A stretch of DNA of 64,000 nt from Ecdyonurus torrentis (GCA_949318235.1 OX439132.1:9550338-9614337); one strand, 5' to 3'; positions 23,614-38,364 are shown, numbered from the stretch's first letter. The notes: a model not told the origin generated them from the sequence alone. A program made the numbers and translations.

Positions 23614-25132
23614 TAATCTTTTACTGAATGTTGAAATAAAATAGGTGTTCTGAGGAAAGAGTGTGTTCGTATTTTTGTACAAATATGAGATGACATATTT
23701 ATATAAGAAAAATGTAATTTTATATTTTTTTCCTTATACTTTTATTGCTTTTTCCATTTCACTCACATCAATTCTTTTCAATTTCATTTTATTTATATAT
23801 TTATTTCTCTCTTGACTTTTCTTTTTCAATTTTATCTTTTCTATATGTCAAACGTAATAAGAAAGTAGCCTTTTTTTTTTGTTTTTATTACATTTTGCTT
23901 ATTGCTTTTCCACTCATGATTTTCACTCTATATATACTTTGGGAGGAAAAATAATTCTATTATTGTTTAATATAAATTTATATTTTATATTTATTTTTTC
24001 ATAATATTGTTTCTTAAACTTTTTTATTTGTCAACATTGTTTCTATATTCATTATTTTTTAATTAAAAATTGTATAAAATATAATTACGCAAGCAATACA
24101 CAAAACTTATAAGCTTATCTTATAACTATAACGCAATGTATAATTTTGAAAAAAATTTAGCGGGGGTATACGTAGTGTTTTTTAGATTGACTTTATTTCC
24201 ATAATTTGAGCCACGTTGGACGTTCTTTACTGTGTACATGAATTCTAGTTGCAATCATTATCATCTGTTCAATTATTATTATTATTATTTAACAGCTGAG
24301 TGAAAAATTATTAAATAATATACTCAATTAATGAGCTTTATCCAAACATCATTATGTGCATTATTAAGATTAATTCAATTAATTTGCAAATCAAAGAAGA
24401 AGAAAAAACTCGTACATACAGTCATACTGTATAATATGCTATGTAATATATAGGATTTTTTTTATGCATAAAACATAATAATATAGTATCTTATGCTTGA
24501 TTCTCATTATATTTCTCATAAAAAAATATATATGAGCTTCATATCTTTCCACACAGCATCCACATTTTGTCATCATAAACATAAAAAAACATATATTTTT
24601 TTTCTTCCATTTTTGTTCCCTTCTCTCACATATTTTACACCACAGGGTGCAGTAATTCGCTCTTCACTCAATATTCAGAGAGATACTCGAGAAAATTGAT
24701 AACACATGGTGCAAGACATTGAAGAAGAAAAAAAATGCAATCTTCTCCTTTCATGTGAAAAACAGATATGAAAATATCTCTACGTAACGTATGATATTAC
24801 ATGAAATCAGTTCACACTTGGTGTGACACATTTCTCTATTTAATTCTGATGTAACTTATGATCCATATTACAAGTTTTGGCTTTCCTCTACATTTAGCCT
24901 CATCCTTTATGTAATTTTATTTCTTATCAAATATTTGATTATACTCTTATTTATATGTCATGGATTTATCATTCAGAATATATTTTTGCAAAATTTATTT
25001 GTATTAATTATAAAAAAAAAAATAATAAAAAAAAAAATGATAATCGCCGAGGGTCAACTTTTTTTACAGTTGAAGAAAACAACTTGTGCAAAATATTTTT
25101 TAAACGTTATTTTATAGAGATAAAAAAAGGGG

Positions 25133-25140
25133 TGACGTCA
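25133..25140. promoter_or_regulatory. CRE-type palindrome TGACGTCA
   Basis: A full CREB/ATF palindrome in the context GGGGTGACGTCATTTTT. No promoter is recognised next to it. Confidence 0.3.
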
Positions 25141-26075
25141 TTTTTAGACGGATTTTATTATAAAAATAAGTATTTATATAAAAACGTGTTTAAATTTGAT
25201 TTTTTTTAATTGCAGTGAGAAATTTTGCTGTATTTTTATTTTTATCGTTAAGGTCTCATTTTCTTCATTTTTTATACACCTGTTTCTCAGTTGAATTAAT
25301 ATATTTGACAAAGGTTAAAAAAAAAAAATCTGCCACCTTATTATTATGATGCGATATCTTTTCTATTTGATCGTCTTCGAAAGAAAAGATCAAGACTGAG
25401 AAAAAAAGTAATTTTACACAACAAAGATCTTTGCGGGGTTCTCCTGAATTCATCTTCCTTTATTTGGTAAAAATATTAAAGATTCCTGATCTGCAGGTAG
25501 TTTAACATACACAGGTGCAAGGAGGGTGAGGTTCAAGGTGTTAGGTTACCAAAAATATTAATAATAAAAAAAAAAGGTCACTTTGTAATACAGGAGTGAG
25601 GAGAAGAAATGAGAAAATTTTACCATATAATTTTCTTTGCTTTTATTTTCTCAACTTTTGGGTTGTCGGTCAATATGACTGACAAGTTGTTTGACAGAAT
25701 TAGACTTCTAAATTATTTTATTTGTTATTTATTATATATGTATAAAGGTTTCACCAACAAAAGGACTCAAATTTTAGATACTCAAACTCAATAAAATTGT
25801 AAAATATTTCTTTTGGAAATAGATTGCTATTTTTTCTACAATTTTTAAAATACTTTTTAAATATACCATGAGTAACATAATACAAGCATTGTAAAAGTCA
25901 GTTTGTAATTTACAAACTTAATTATTCTGAGGTTAGGAGGTGATAAAAATTAATTGAAATTACATTACAGACTCACTATGTGTGTTTCACGTAGAAACAG
26001 GAATGTGAGTCATAGCAATAAAAAAAGAGTTAATTAAAAACTAAAAAAAAAAAAAGAGAGAAAAGCGTATACTGT

Positions 26076-26077
<2 letters not shown>

Positions 26078-26118
<41 letters not shown>
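26078..26118 (+). repeat. poly-T tract (about 41)
   Basis: A pure T run, 153 bp before another long T run. Confidence 0.9.
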
Positions 26119-26122
<4 letters not shown>

Positions 26123-26269
26123 GAATGAGGCCCCACGCACGCCGCATTCAGTAACGGACATCCATTACAATAGTTCAACAATATTCACTAGTTTTAATGT
26201 ACATATGAAACTATATGCATGACCACATGCATATACCTACATATATATTTACATTGCCCTGGTCCGTCT

Positions 26270-26271
<2 letters not shown>

Positions 26272-26311
<40 letters not shown>
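26272..26311 (+). repeat. poly-T tract (about 40) then (GTT)n
   Basis: A pure T run followed by four GTT repeats. Confidence 0.9.
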
Positions 26312-26312
<1 letters not shown>

Positions 26313-26526
26313 TTGTTGTTGTTGATACATACACATATAGGCCTATATATTAATTAAAAATACTTGTTATATAATATATACTCTTTTTGAAAAGTCAGCC
26401 CGATTGCAGGTCTTGCCTGGCTACACAAAACTGACTCTTAGTAGTAAATTAATTTTATTTTCATTACATTGAAATTTTATGAAGTTTTGGTGTTTTTTTG
26501 TTTTTGTAAAGTGAGTATAATGTGCT

Positions 26527-26817
26527 TTGAAAAACCGCGACTGTGAAGCAGCTGTTACTTGTGATGTGGTCTTTTCTCTCAACTCCTCAAGTGCAAAAAC
26601 GTTTTTGTCCTTGGAGCTCTCAACAAGAGTCGAGTCGTCCTCCCATCAACCCACAACATATAACCATCAAGCCGCTCCTCTCTCGGTCTCTCGGGTATAT
26701 GCAAGGACCAAAAAAGAAAAAAAAATCTTATGTATATTTTTTTTAACACCGCAAGTGATGCCAAATTTGCGATCCCTCCTAGAGCGATATATGTTATTTG
26801 TCTTGACAAAAGAGTAA
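26527..26817. other. G+C-elevated block with weak coding potential
   Basis: The block has normal complexity and a higher G+C content than its surroundings. Several overlapping frames stay open on both strands: about 97 codons on plus (no ATG at the start) and about 76 on minus. Their composition is not purely low-complexity, but none resembles a family I know, and an A run at about 26709-26726 interrupts them. It could be an exon, a 5' UTR, a regulatory element or an old repeat. Confidence 0.2.
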
Positions 26818-29800
26818 TTTTACTGATACATTTTTACATACGCTATTTTTTATTTATGTAGTTCTCTATTGCAAAGATACTGGTATAATTTAGTATATTT
26901 AACTATTTCGCTTTAACTATCCTACTCACGTGGGTTAAAAACGTGATTCAAATTTTTATATACGTGTACAAGTAATAGTTAATTTCTGGTATAACGTTAA
27001 CTTTTCTTTCTTATTTACTCATCGCGTGTACATTAATAATTACCATAAATAAATATGTATATATGAAATATACAACATACAGTATACGTAACAGATCTCC
27101 CTGTGATTGAAATAAATTTTATTACTATTTTACTTTTACATGATTTTTTTTTTTTTTTTTTACCTTTCAACACTTTGGTAATTACTGTAATCATCACATG
27201 CAGGACTACTGATATAATTTATTTGTGAATTAAATACAACAGTATTTATTTACTCTGCTTTTTTTTTTACCCAAAAAGAAAGAAAGAAAAAAAATGTATA
27301 ACATTCATAAAGGTTGAGGTTATAGCTATTTATAAATTTCTAAAGTTGTCATTTAAAATATCTTTTTGTGGGCGCCAAAATTTTTTAATGCTTTTTTTTT
27401 TTTTTTTTTTTTTTCAATGACAGTAAATTTATGTTATTATTTTATGAAACCCTGAAAAAATATGATGCATGTGATGTCAGGATTGTTTTTAAACTTTTTA
27501 GTTTGTTTTTTTTCTGCCATGCATATTAATTTCAAATTGAAAAAAGTCATGCAATCTTGTTCTTGCAACTTAAAAAATAAATATTTTTGCAAGTAATGCA
27601 GCCGGTCCATTACAAAATTGTATCATGTGTTTATGTGACAGATTCGTATGATTTGTAAAGACTCCAAATGTCCAAGTAATCTCCATTCTTCTATACTGTT
27701 ATGAAATTCATATTGATTTGTTTCTCATGCATATATTTAATTATTTGCACTGCCAGCATTGATAACTAAAATAATCGACAGAAAATTTAATTAACGTACA
27801 ATGTATTTATAAAATAATTTTATTAAAATTGATGTAACTATAAAGATTTATTTTATAAAAAAAAAATGAAAAGAGAACTTTGATCTATATAATCAATTAA
27901 ATAATCGTCTTCGTAAGTTAATATATAATTTGACATCAGTTTCAAAGAGCATGTGCATGGAGGGATCAGGTTGTATTATTTATGTGTTGATAAAAGGAAT
28001 TAAGATAAATTGAAAAAAAAAAAAAAAGTATACGTCATAGAAAGCAAACGTCAGAGCGAGATGGGCAAAAGTTTGGACGTGCCTGTATGTGCGTATTTTT
28101 TTCTATCTCGAACGTACAACGTAAGAGAGCCAAGAATAATCTGCCTTTCTTCTGATTAGTCGACTTTAATAAACTTGAACTAAGAGAAGAGTCCAATGTC
28201 AACTTATACCTCGCTACTCATTAAGTTATTTTAGTTAATATTGATCACAGTTTTATACTTTACATGAAAACTTTCGTGTTAAAAGTTAATTAAGGTATTT
28301 TAGACACAATTGTAAACAAATTGTTGTAACTTAATATATATTTTTATTAGTTTCTTTCCTCCATCTCTTCTGCAGTGAAGATAAAGTACATAATTTTATT
28401 TCCATGATACACATTAAATTGATATTCTGTGTAGATTATTCTACAACATATAATTACATATAATTTATAATGACAATTAAGAACTAATCAAAATATGTCA
28501 TGGATATACAGTATCAAAAAGCTATGCATAAAGAATTATGTTTTTTGAAATTTGGGTTTCGTAAAGGAACTTTATAAAAATAAAGTATCAATTATCCGCA
28601 TAAAATAAGGACTATATATATACAGAACAGAAAGAGTGGATACCAATGGTAAAAGCATGGTATAATGTAAACAAAAATAAAACCAAATAAACATGGCATA
28701 ACTCTCAAATTTCTATTATATTTTAGAAAATAATCAATGTGGCAAGACGCGTTAAAAAATGTGTTACTTTTTAATCCAGCCGCATAAGTGCGGACACTCA
28801 TATATTAGCAAAGGAGATATATAGGAGTTTGAGGCAAAAGGTCAATCATATATAACTATATGGCACGAATTGTAATATAATATATTAATATTCAAGATAG
28901 CATGCTTCAAATTTGTAATCCTAATCATGACTGTGTTTAATAAAAAGTTTCGCGCGATTTAAAAATTATAAAAGTTTAGATTTTATAACGTTTTTATTTC
29001 TTCATTTAAAAATTAAACATTGAATCACTTCTAGAAGAAGTTGACTTTTTGATATCATTTTTTTATGTGTATAAGTAGGCGGATAGGGTGGTCAGAGATG
29101 ATAAGAAAATCAGAGGAAATAAATAATGATTATATGAGGTTTTAAAACAGATGTCTCCGATTTATACAATATATATAAATATTATTATAAATTTATTGGA
29201 TTAAAAGTTTATAAACATTTATAGATTAAAAAAAAAGTGTATATCTTTTCTTAGTAATATGCTAATAATTATATAATTGTTTATAATTAATATAGCGGCT
29301 GACATTGTTTGATATATGTATATTTTTTTTAAAGGATATTACACACAGAGCACACCCACGTCATAAACGACAAGTTCGCACATGAATACTTCAAGCCACT
29401 GCAAGTCACAAACGTGTACAAACATGTTTTATATTAGTATGCGTCATTTTTCTTAACTTTAAGCCGCGGGAGTTAAATTAAGTCCTTAAAAAAAATCATA
29501 AAAAGAAACACACACAAACAAAACATCATTATTGTCATTCGCATAAAAAGATGTAATATTCATAAAACGAAAATGTAATATAGAATTTTATTATATTTTT
29601 GACCCAGTTTATATAGTCAGTATGGTAATCGTATTCGTATATGTATAATATATAATTCCTTTAACATCCTACATGTGATGTAAAAGATAAAGAATATCAT
29701 TAATAGTTTTTAAATTTTTTACATAAAAAATATACTATTTGGATTATTTATAATAAATTTAATATATATAAATAATACTTTGAGCTAAAAAATTATAATA

Positions 29801-29983
29801 CATTTAAGTTCTCAATTACACGTGATCTTTTTATGATAATGATATGTGAAATCATAAATGCAATTTTATATATAATACAAATTTTAATATCCAGAGGCAT
29901 AATTTATTTTAATCTTGTTATAAAATATTAACATATGCCATAAGGTATATTGCTAAAAAAAATTAAATAGAAAAATATAGCTT

Positions 29984-29985
<2 letters not shown>

Positions 29986-30035
<50 letters not shown>
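29986..30035. repeat. (GA)n microsatellite
   Basis: A pure GA tract of about 50 bp. Confidence 0.95.
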
Positions 30036-30038
<3 letters not shown>

Positions 30039-31879
30039 TGGCAGATCTATATTTTAAAATAAAAGTCAATATAATAATAATTTCAAAAATCTATACATCT
30101 ATAATAAAAGTATGGCAATTCTTTTTCTTTATAAAAGAGAGACCACACTGAATTTTGTTTTTATAGCTCTGCAAACTTTTTTTATATAATCCGAAATCAC
30201 CAGGAGTCACACACCCTGCTAAGTTATATATATACACACATTTAATGTAATATAATAATAATTTAATATAATATAGAAAATAAAAGTATGTCAGGGTTTT
30301 GAATTGCTTTGTCATTATTATTGTGAGTAACTTTTTTTCTTCTTATCATCATCAGCTGTCAATACAAAAATATATCGCAGGCACATATAGAGGAGATGCT
30401 CCGAAATACATACATACATTTATATAGAGAGAGATAAAATAATGAGGCAGCTGTCTATAGTGCAAAGACGTCTTTGCGTGCTATCATATTCTTATATACA
30501 GGGGTGTGTCATTCATAAAGTCAATATACTTCGATATATTATTGATTGTTCATACATGGCGTGATGGTCCATTGTACTTCTTGATAACATTTATATAATT
30601 TAAAACAATATTGAATTTTACATTTTAAAATGATTTTTATTATAGATTTTCTCAAATAAAGTATGTTTTCATCATGATGCAATATTTTGGTTTTTTCGTC
30701 GTTCTAATATTATTGTGTTGTTATATTTTTATGTTTTGTCATCTCCTTTTTGCAAAGAAAATTGTCAGACAAAACTGTGGTCACATTCATTGATAAAAAT
30801 CTGACTAAGAAATATTAAAATTCCTGATTGTAATATCCTGTGGAGAAAAATCAGAAAATTGAATTTATATTCAAGTATGGAAAAGATAATTGAATAAACA
30901 TAAATAATATTTTATATTTTATTGGAATATTGGACCTTTTTCAAAATTCTTAAAAATATTGGTTTATGATTCTAGTATCTCTGATTGGCTATAACATATA
31001 AATTTAACATATTATGGCTCTTATATAGAATAATTATATAATTTATTATAACATTAAATTTTTAAAACAAATATTTAATCATCATAAATTGACATGAATA
31101 TACTTACGGGTTAAAAGCAGTATTGTAAAATATATAAAGAACTTTTTTAAAGGTATACTTTTTTTTTTTAACTTTTAAAAACGGATCATTGCTGTGAGTT
31201 AAAAGTGTTTTAATTTATATTTCTAAGATTAAGTCAATATTTATATTATTTATACAAAAGGATCTGCCCAGAGGATTAGGAAATAAATTAAAGTAACCGC
31301 ATATATCCTCATCATCAGTCATTCATTAGTCATTAAGTCATTACTATACTATAGTATAGTATATAGTATAGTATGTATACATGCCAAATTCAGAATAGGG
31401 AAAGAGAACTTCAGCACTATACCATATAGTAAGTTTATTATACTATGGCACTATACTTATACATTATAGAAATCGTAGTTGCTGAGAAGACTCATATTCC
31501 TGAAATTCAAAACTTGAATCCATTTATTTCATTTTTGTCATTTATAAGTCGATGGTATTACAACTACCTTACAAAATTTTCAGATTTCGTATCTGTGAAG
31601 GGATTTGTTTATTATTAATATAATAATTTATAGGGCTTAATAGTCTCGATTTATATACATATATATTTAATTGCATCATGGTCTCATGGTTAGGCTTTTA
31701 TATTTATGCATACATGCAGTTTGGAGTTATCCTAAGAATCATGCAAGACGCATGACAACAAAAATAAGATTTTTCTGCCTGTAAAGTTACTTACAAACAG
31801 TGCATCATTTTCAAATAATAATTTAAAGGTTGCGCACAGTTTTTTTATTATTATTATCGCTACACCAATAATAATATAA

Positions 31880-31880
<1 letters not shown>

Positions 31881-31905
<25 letters not shown>
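31881..31905. repeat. (CT)n microsatellite
   Basis: A pure CT tract of about 25 bp. Confidence 0.95.
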
Positions 31906-31910
<5 letters not shown>

Positions 31911-32223
31911 CTTGTTCTACATCTACAATAATGATCACCTTGAGTATGTATTATTTGAAGTGTTAAAAATAAAAACTTGTTACTTTTGAAGTATATTATA
32001 ATACTTTTCTCCTTCACACTTATATATTGTGTATATATTGATAAAAAAAAGTGTTATCATACTTTTTAAAACAAACATATATGTCAAAAGCTTACACTTA
32101 GATTTTTTTTCTTTCTTTCTTGCAACACAATCACCTTTTGTTTCTTTACCTCAGTAAAGACAATGTTTTCTTTCTTTAGAATATAGAAATCTTCTCCTAT
32201 ATAATGTAATGTCAGGCATATCT

Positions 32224-32393
<170 letters not shown>

Positions 32394-32533
32394 AAACAAT
32401 CAGGTATGAATAACAAAAACTTATATTATTATAACGTAGAGTGTTAAGTTTCCTATTTAGCATTTTTAGTACAAAAAAATATAAATTAAAAAGTACAGTA
32501 TACATGTTGTTGTTGGGTATATTGAAACTGATA

Positions 32534-32537
<4 letters not shown>

Positions 32538-32574
<37 letters not shown>
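32538..32574 (+). repeat. poly-A tract (about 37)
   Basis: A pure A run. Confidence 0.9.
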
Positions 32575-32580
<6 letters not shown>

Positions 32581-33972
32581 CGGTTATACACTGTGATATA
32601 CAATATAATTGCAAAAATAAGTATAAAATTACATAATAAGTTGTTGTTGTTTTTTTTGTTTTTTTTTTTTACTATGTAAAACCGTTTGATACAAAAATGC
32701 ATGCATGCAACATGTGTGTGGTCTAATTGATTTATTTTAATGACTTTGTTATCATATCATTGAAAATTGACAATGCGATTTTTGATAATATATTTATTAA
32801 TTCAACAAATGACCGATAAAAATACATTTAAGTTAAACAAATATATTTTGAAAATTATAGTGCAGCAATTATCTGATTTTTATCTAATATACGTTGCATT
32901 ATCTACAATTTTTTTTTTTTTTTTTTGCTAATATATAATTATAAGGTAAAATTTAGATTAGCCGGATGATAAAATTGCAAACAATAAAACATGTGTTTCA
33001 ATATAAAATTAGATAATAAGTTCATTGAACTCATCATATTCATAATAAAAACAACAAGTTTTACCCCCTACATTAACCTGCAATGTATGCAATATTATAA
33101 TAAAAAATAATGACATTATTATTATTATTTTTTTTGTGCGTATATAAAATCACATCTTTTTATGAAGAAAACTTGATCATTTATTATATTTTGAAAAAGA
33201 AAACTCCTATAATACATATATAATGTATTTTCTTGTATTACAAGAAAGAAAATATATAATATGGAAGCATAATAAATTGAATTGACAATGTAAAAACCAG
33301 TCATGCGAATGAGTTTAGCTTGACTATACACAAAAATAATGAACTAACCTAATTCACGCCACATTTATGCCTGATAAAACAAAAATATAAACCATGAAAC
33401 TTTTAAAGGTAATAATAAATTTCATAGAGTGTTCTATTTTTTTTATTATTTTTTTTATGAAAAATAATTTTAGGTCGGGTTTGAAATATTAATTATTCTC
33501 AACCATGGTCTAAATTTGCTATAATAAATATGTAGTAATAGATGACAGTTTTCAAACAACGTTTTACATCGCGTATAAAAATTTTCCATAAAAAAAATGA
33601 TTTTTTGTTTCGTTATTACATTAATAAAATATTATATTTATTAAGTGAAATAATATTTCAATAAAAAATACCTAAGCTAAAATAATAAATTATTTAAATA
33701 ATAATACTAAATTGTTAAAAAAAATAAAGATTTAAAAAGTCTATAAAGTTTATGTAAATGAGCATTCTTCCTTAATTTAGTATATCTATATATAATAACA
33801 GTGAAAATAAGATTGTGAAAAAAACAAATAAGAAAAGAAAATTAGTAAAACGAAGATATGATAATATTAAATTTTATTATAAAGTAAATTATTTATTCTG
33901 TCAAGTAACTTAAATTTTATTATACATTCAGAGTCATGAATAATTTATATTGGAAACGCAACAGAAAGCACC

Positions 33973-33975
<3 letters not shown>

Positions 33976-34013
<38 letters not shown>
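33976..34013 (+). repeat. poly-T tract (about 38)
   Basis: A pure T run. Confidence 0.9.
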
Positions 34014-34014
<1 letters not shown>

Positions 34015-35203
34015 AAGATAAGATTGGGCTGTTCTGTGTGCTTAGAATACAAAATATAATTAAAAAAAAAGAGAGAGAAAGAATGAAAGAGATAGCAAAA
34101 GAATCTTTCTCCTTGAACTCTGCAACCCGCAAAACTTACTAAGTAAGTAGTGACATATAACAATTGGTGGTAAAATATAGAACTAAAATATTTACTATAA
34201 CTTTTATGTAATATATTTAATGATTATTTGATTTACTATACTATACACATATACGCAAACACCAAACGTTGTATATTTAAGTTTTTGTCATTAGTTGCAG
34301 AAAGTCACTTGAAAGAGTTATTGAACTAACGCTCGATAATTAACTGAGACTAATGAAGAGAAAGTTCTCAACAAAATGATTAACTCTTTTGTATTGTCTT
34401 ATATATTATACTTTTCTTTCTTTATTATACGATATTAATTTTCTACTTCTAACCTTGACATTGATATGACATTGAAGGCATACGAAGCTAATCTAATAAT
34501 TGTAAAATAAGAATAAGAATACTAGGAACTTAGGAAACTAGACATAAAAAAACTGCAACAATAACAAATGAAATTGTTATTTCTTTATACGAAAATAATT
34601 GTTCTTTGTTTCAACATTTATTTTCTTTTTTGATTACCAAATATACTTCAATAACAGATTTCTAGGGAGGAAATTAAATTATTATGCAACATTAAAATAT
34701 AATAATTATCGATTCAAAAAGGAAAATATAGAAATTTCCATAAACTTCAAATATGTGTTCGCATACATCCATAAACTATAAAAGCATAAGCTTTAGTTTT
34801 ATACGTGATTAAAATTAATAAAAAAAAATGTAATAAATTACATAACCAATAAATAACAAATTAATGAAAAAAATAACTTATATAACTGTAATAATAACAA
34901 TCATCACTTTGGTATAATATAGAATAGAGCAAGAGAGAAAGAGAGATAATAGGGAGAGATAGAAAAAATATATTTTATTTATAGCATACTTCCTATATAA
35001 AAATATATTGGAGAGGTTGTCAAATATTAAATTATATCCCCAAAAACTTCTATAGAATGACTCAACTTCACTGGATCACACTTCATGCAAAATGTCGTAA
35101 TTGAAACAAAAAAATATTAGACCACCCTAAAAAAAATAACACGTTTAGTTGTAAATTACATTATTGTTACTTTATATAACTGATATAAATATTTTATATT
35201 TGG

Positions 35204-35205
<2 letters not shown>

Positions 35206-35271
<66 letters not shown>
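35206..35271. repeat. (AG)n microsatellite
   Basis: A pure AG tract of about 66 bp. Confidence 0.95.
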
Positions 35272-35273
<2 letters not shown>

Positions 35274-35810
35274 TATAATTTGATTGAGCGAGCGTGTGTT
35301 TATATGTACTCACAGCTTGATATAATATTACACTTTGTGCTGTGTTGTTAATTTTATACATTATATCAAATTGATGATGGATAAATATTATGAGGGTATA
35401 TTATATAGTGGTAGATGCACACACACACACACATAAATACATAAAAATATACTGTATGTAGCTGCATGTATGCATCAGCTGCTGTGTATGTCTAACAAAA
35501 TTGTAATTCACTCTTATTATCTTGTTATAGTCCCGTATGTCCTTGGCACAACACGGTGTGTGTTATATGTTCACAAGTTGCAAGTTAAGAAACAGATAAT
35601 TTTTTATTATTATTTTATTATTCTAACTTTGATATTTTTATTTTGACGACAGCTGCTTTTTAATACCTTATGTTTATAGAAATCAATATTACTGAATATC
35701 TAAAGAAAGTGTTATTACTGTGTATTGTATTTGATGGTATATATTATATTTATTGTTCTAAATGTTTGTTACACACCGGTTACGTGGTATGAGTATATGT
35801 GTGATTCGAG

Positions 35811-35812
<2 letters not shown>

Positions 35813-35904
<92 letters not shown>

Positions 35905-35931
35905 GGAGGGAGAAAAATAGAGAGAGAGAGA
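35813..35931. repeat. Compound (AT)n(AG)n microsatellite
   Basis: About 70 bp of pure AT passes directly into AG repeats, first pure and then interrupted by GGGAGGG and AAAAATAG. The AT-to-AG junction suggests one unit type mutated into and expanded from the other. Confidence 0.95.
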
Positions 35932-37004
35932 CTAATACATATAATTTTTAATTACTTAAAAAACATTTAAGTTTAAATCTAATGAGCCTGCATAAAATAA
36001 TTGGAGTTACAATTAACAGAAATTCTGAGATAAAATATATACAGTATAATATAACGATGTGAAGTAAAAATATTAATTATATACTTATATTAAAAATTAT
36101 CTTTTAGAAAATTATATATTAAAAGAGAATTTCATATTTTTTTTTAAAATCAAACCGCTCTATCATCTTTTTATTATCTTACAACATTTTTCTCCAATTT
36201 CCCTTTGACTTTTTTTTTTCCAAAAGTTCATCAGAAAATTTGATAACTCATGTACTGTACATAATATGAAATCATGCAATCGTACAAAGTCTATGGAATT
36301 TTATACTCTTTCATAAAATATAAGATTTGATATAACCTTCAACATTTTATAATCATTTAATTATAACTTATTTAATGGCATGATTATATTCATAATGAAA
36401 AGAGATAATATAATGTCTATATACTTATATGCATGAAAATACATAAAAGTGCAAACAATCTTTCTTGTTACATTTTTAATAAGTATCCATTACATTTTTT
36501 TTTTCTTTTTCTTTCTATTTCCTTACTACTCTTTATATAACGGGCAAATGGCATTGAAAATAATGTTATTCACAATTCAATTAACATATATTGTAATGCA
36601 AATAGAAATCAATTTGTTATTGACAATGGTATATAATCTTCTAACTTCTTTATATAAAAATATACACTTCCTATAAGGAAATGACAGAAAGAAATTTTTC
36701 ATTGTGACAGCTGTGCATCGTTTGTTCATCAATTCCTTTTTTTCTTTTTTTTTTTCTTCTGAAGTTTAATATTTTGTGCTTATAAATAGAGTTCCCTCTT
36801 TCATTCAAGTAAATGAAGTATAAATAATATGAGTATAGAAAATGCAATAAAAGCAAAATAATAAACTAGAAGAAAAACAATTAAATATCTGATAATTATA
36901 ATGCTTCGATCGTATACCGGTAAAATAATGGGGGCGCTTTTTAGTGTGATTATGATATATTATACTAGTATGTATTTCTTCATGTATGCATATTTGTAAC
37001 AGTT

Positions 37005-37008
<4 letters not shown>

Positions 37009-37050
<42 letters not shown>
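37009..37050 (+). repeat. poly-A tract (about 42)
   Basis: A pure A run. Confidence 0.9.
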
Positions 37051-37056
<6 letters not shown>

Positions 37057-37698
37057 AAATGTCAAAGTATATTTTAACAAGATTGCAAATTACATATACC
37101 TATAGGGGTCGCCTGCCTTTTTCCCACTCGCATCTGATTGGTTACTCGATTACTCCGGTTACTTTTCATTACCGGTAACAAAAATTAAAAAATTATAATT
37201 AATGCAGCAATATTAAAAAAAAAAAAAAAAAAAAAGGCAGAAACATACATAAACATCAAAGTTTATGGGACTTTTATTATAAGAAAATACTGTTATAATG
37301 AAATTTTATTGTATCTCTCACCTATAATATAGTCAAATATAGTTTATAGTATATTTTCTAACGTTTCATAAAGAACATAAAATAATAATAATAAAAAAGT
37401 AGAAAACACTTTTAATTTAATAGCACGCGTGCTGGGATGATGATAATTTTTATAAACAACACATTTATACATAAGTTTCAACCTCGTGATAATAAAAAAA
37501 AAATAGTGATAACGTTTTTATCAGAAAAAATAAGAGCGCGTCACAACAACATCACACGTAAGGTCTTAAAAATATGTCTCATGCAATGATAAAAATTAGG
37601 GAAGTAAAAAATATTCGGACCCAGGAAGTATAATACAAAACAGTTGTGACTTTTTATTTTTTAAAATTGAGAAATGGATGTGGTATTCAGTTTAACAG

Positions 37699-37716
37699 TT
37701 CATATGTCATTTGTTA
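37699..37716 (+). repeat. Left copy of gap-flanking 18-mer
   Basis: TTCATATGTCATTTGTTA is the last sequence before the N run. The same 18 bases begin one base after it (37918-37935). Confidence 0.95.
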
Positions 37717-37916
37717 NNNNNNNNNNNNNNNNNNNNNNNNNNNNNNNNNNNNNNNNNNNNNNNNNNNNNNNNNNNNNNNNNNNNNNNNNNNNNNNNNNNN
37801 NNNNNNNNNNNNNNNNNNNNNNNNNNNNNNNNNNNNNNNNNNNNNNNNNNNNNNNNNNNNNNNNNNNNNNNNNNNNNNNNNNNNNNNNNNNNNNNNNNNN
37901 NNNNNNNNNNNNNNNN
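37717..37916. other. Assembly gap, 200 N
   Basis: Exactly 200 unresolved bases, a round number typical of a scaffolding placeholder rather than a measured distance. Frames reported across it are meaningless. Confidence 0.98.
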
Positions 37917-37917
37917 T

Positions 37918-37935
37918 TTCATATGTCATTTGTTA
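37918..37935 (+). repeat. Right copy of gap-flanking 18-mer
   Basis: TTCATATGTCATTTGTTA, identical to 37699-37716. Confidence 0.95.
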
Positions 37936-38055
37936 TAATATTGGAGGTCACTTTATAATGTATATTTCTTATACGGAAGGAAGGGCCTTCAATGCTAAAG
38001 TTATAAAAAGATCGACATTATAATGTGGTGTCGGACAGTTGACATGTTGTTGTAG

Positions 38056-38057
<2 letters not shown>

Positions 38058-38086
<29 letters not shown>

Positions 38087-38152
38087 CAAGAGAGCAAAAG
38101 AGAGCAATACAAGAGAGCAATATAGAGAGAGAGACAGACAGAGAGAGAGAGA
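38058..38152. repeat. Interrupted (GA)n tract
   Basis: GA runs broken by AGAGCAA and GACAGACAGA variants, starting about 120 bp right of the assembly gap. Confidence 0.9.
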
Positions 38153-38364
38153 GTACACCATGCTGGTTTACTCGAGGTAAACTTGGAGCACACAGGGACG
38201 TCCAGATTAAAACACACACCTTCTTTCTTTCTTTTTTAGCATTAAGTCACAGAAAGATGAAGATTATACTTTGGCTCTAAACTTAAAATGATAAGTATTA
38301 TAAATATATATAGGTTCTTTGAGTGAAGTTGAAGTTTAAATAAAATGATAAGATATATAGATCT

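Larger units (their letters stand above)
20538..26526. other. A+T-rich non-coding stretch
   Basis: No convincing gene is seen. The stretch is dominated by homopolymers, (CT)n and short ATT/AT repeats. It has one CRE palindrome at 25133-25140. A short G+C-richer patch (GCCCCACGCACGCCGC) at about 26130-26146 lies between the two long T tracts. Confidence 0.65.

Noticed and set aside
30498..30512. Possible further hAT end (CAGGGGTGTGTC)
   Set aside because: It resembles the left end of hAT element 2, but no matching inverted end or 8-bp duplication was found nearby.
31345..31450. CTATAGTATA repeats as a mobile element end
   Set aside because: They are short, imperfect AT-rich repeats without consistent inverted ends; simple sequence drift is sufficient.
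33936..34142. Poly-Phe/poly-Lys frames, as at 5633, 15738, 41906 and many others
   Set aside because: They are products of poly-T/poly-A runs and would change frame with any slippage in run length.
37646..38023. 125-codon frame across the gap, and other frames in the N run
   Set aside because: Most of their length is unresolved N, so they carry no coding information.
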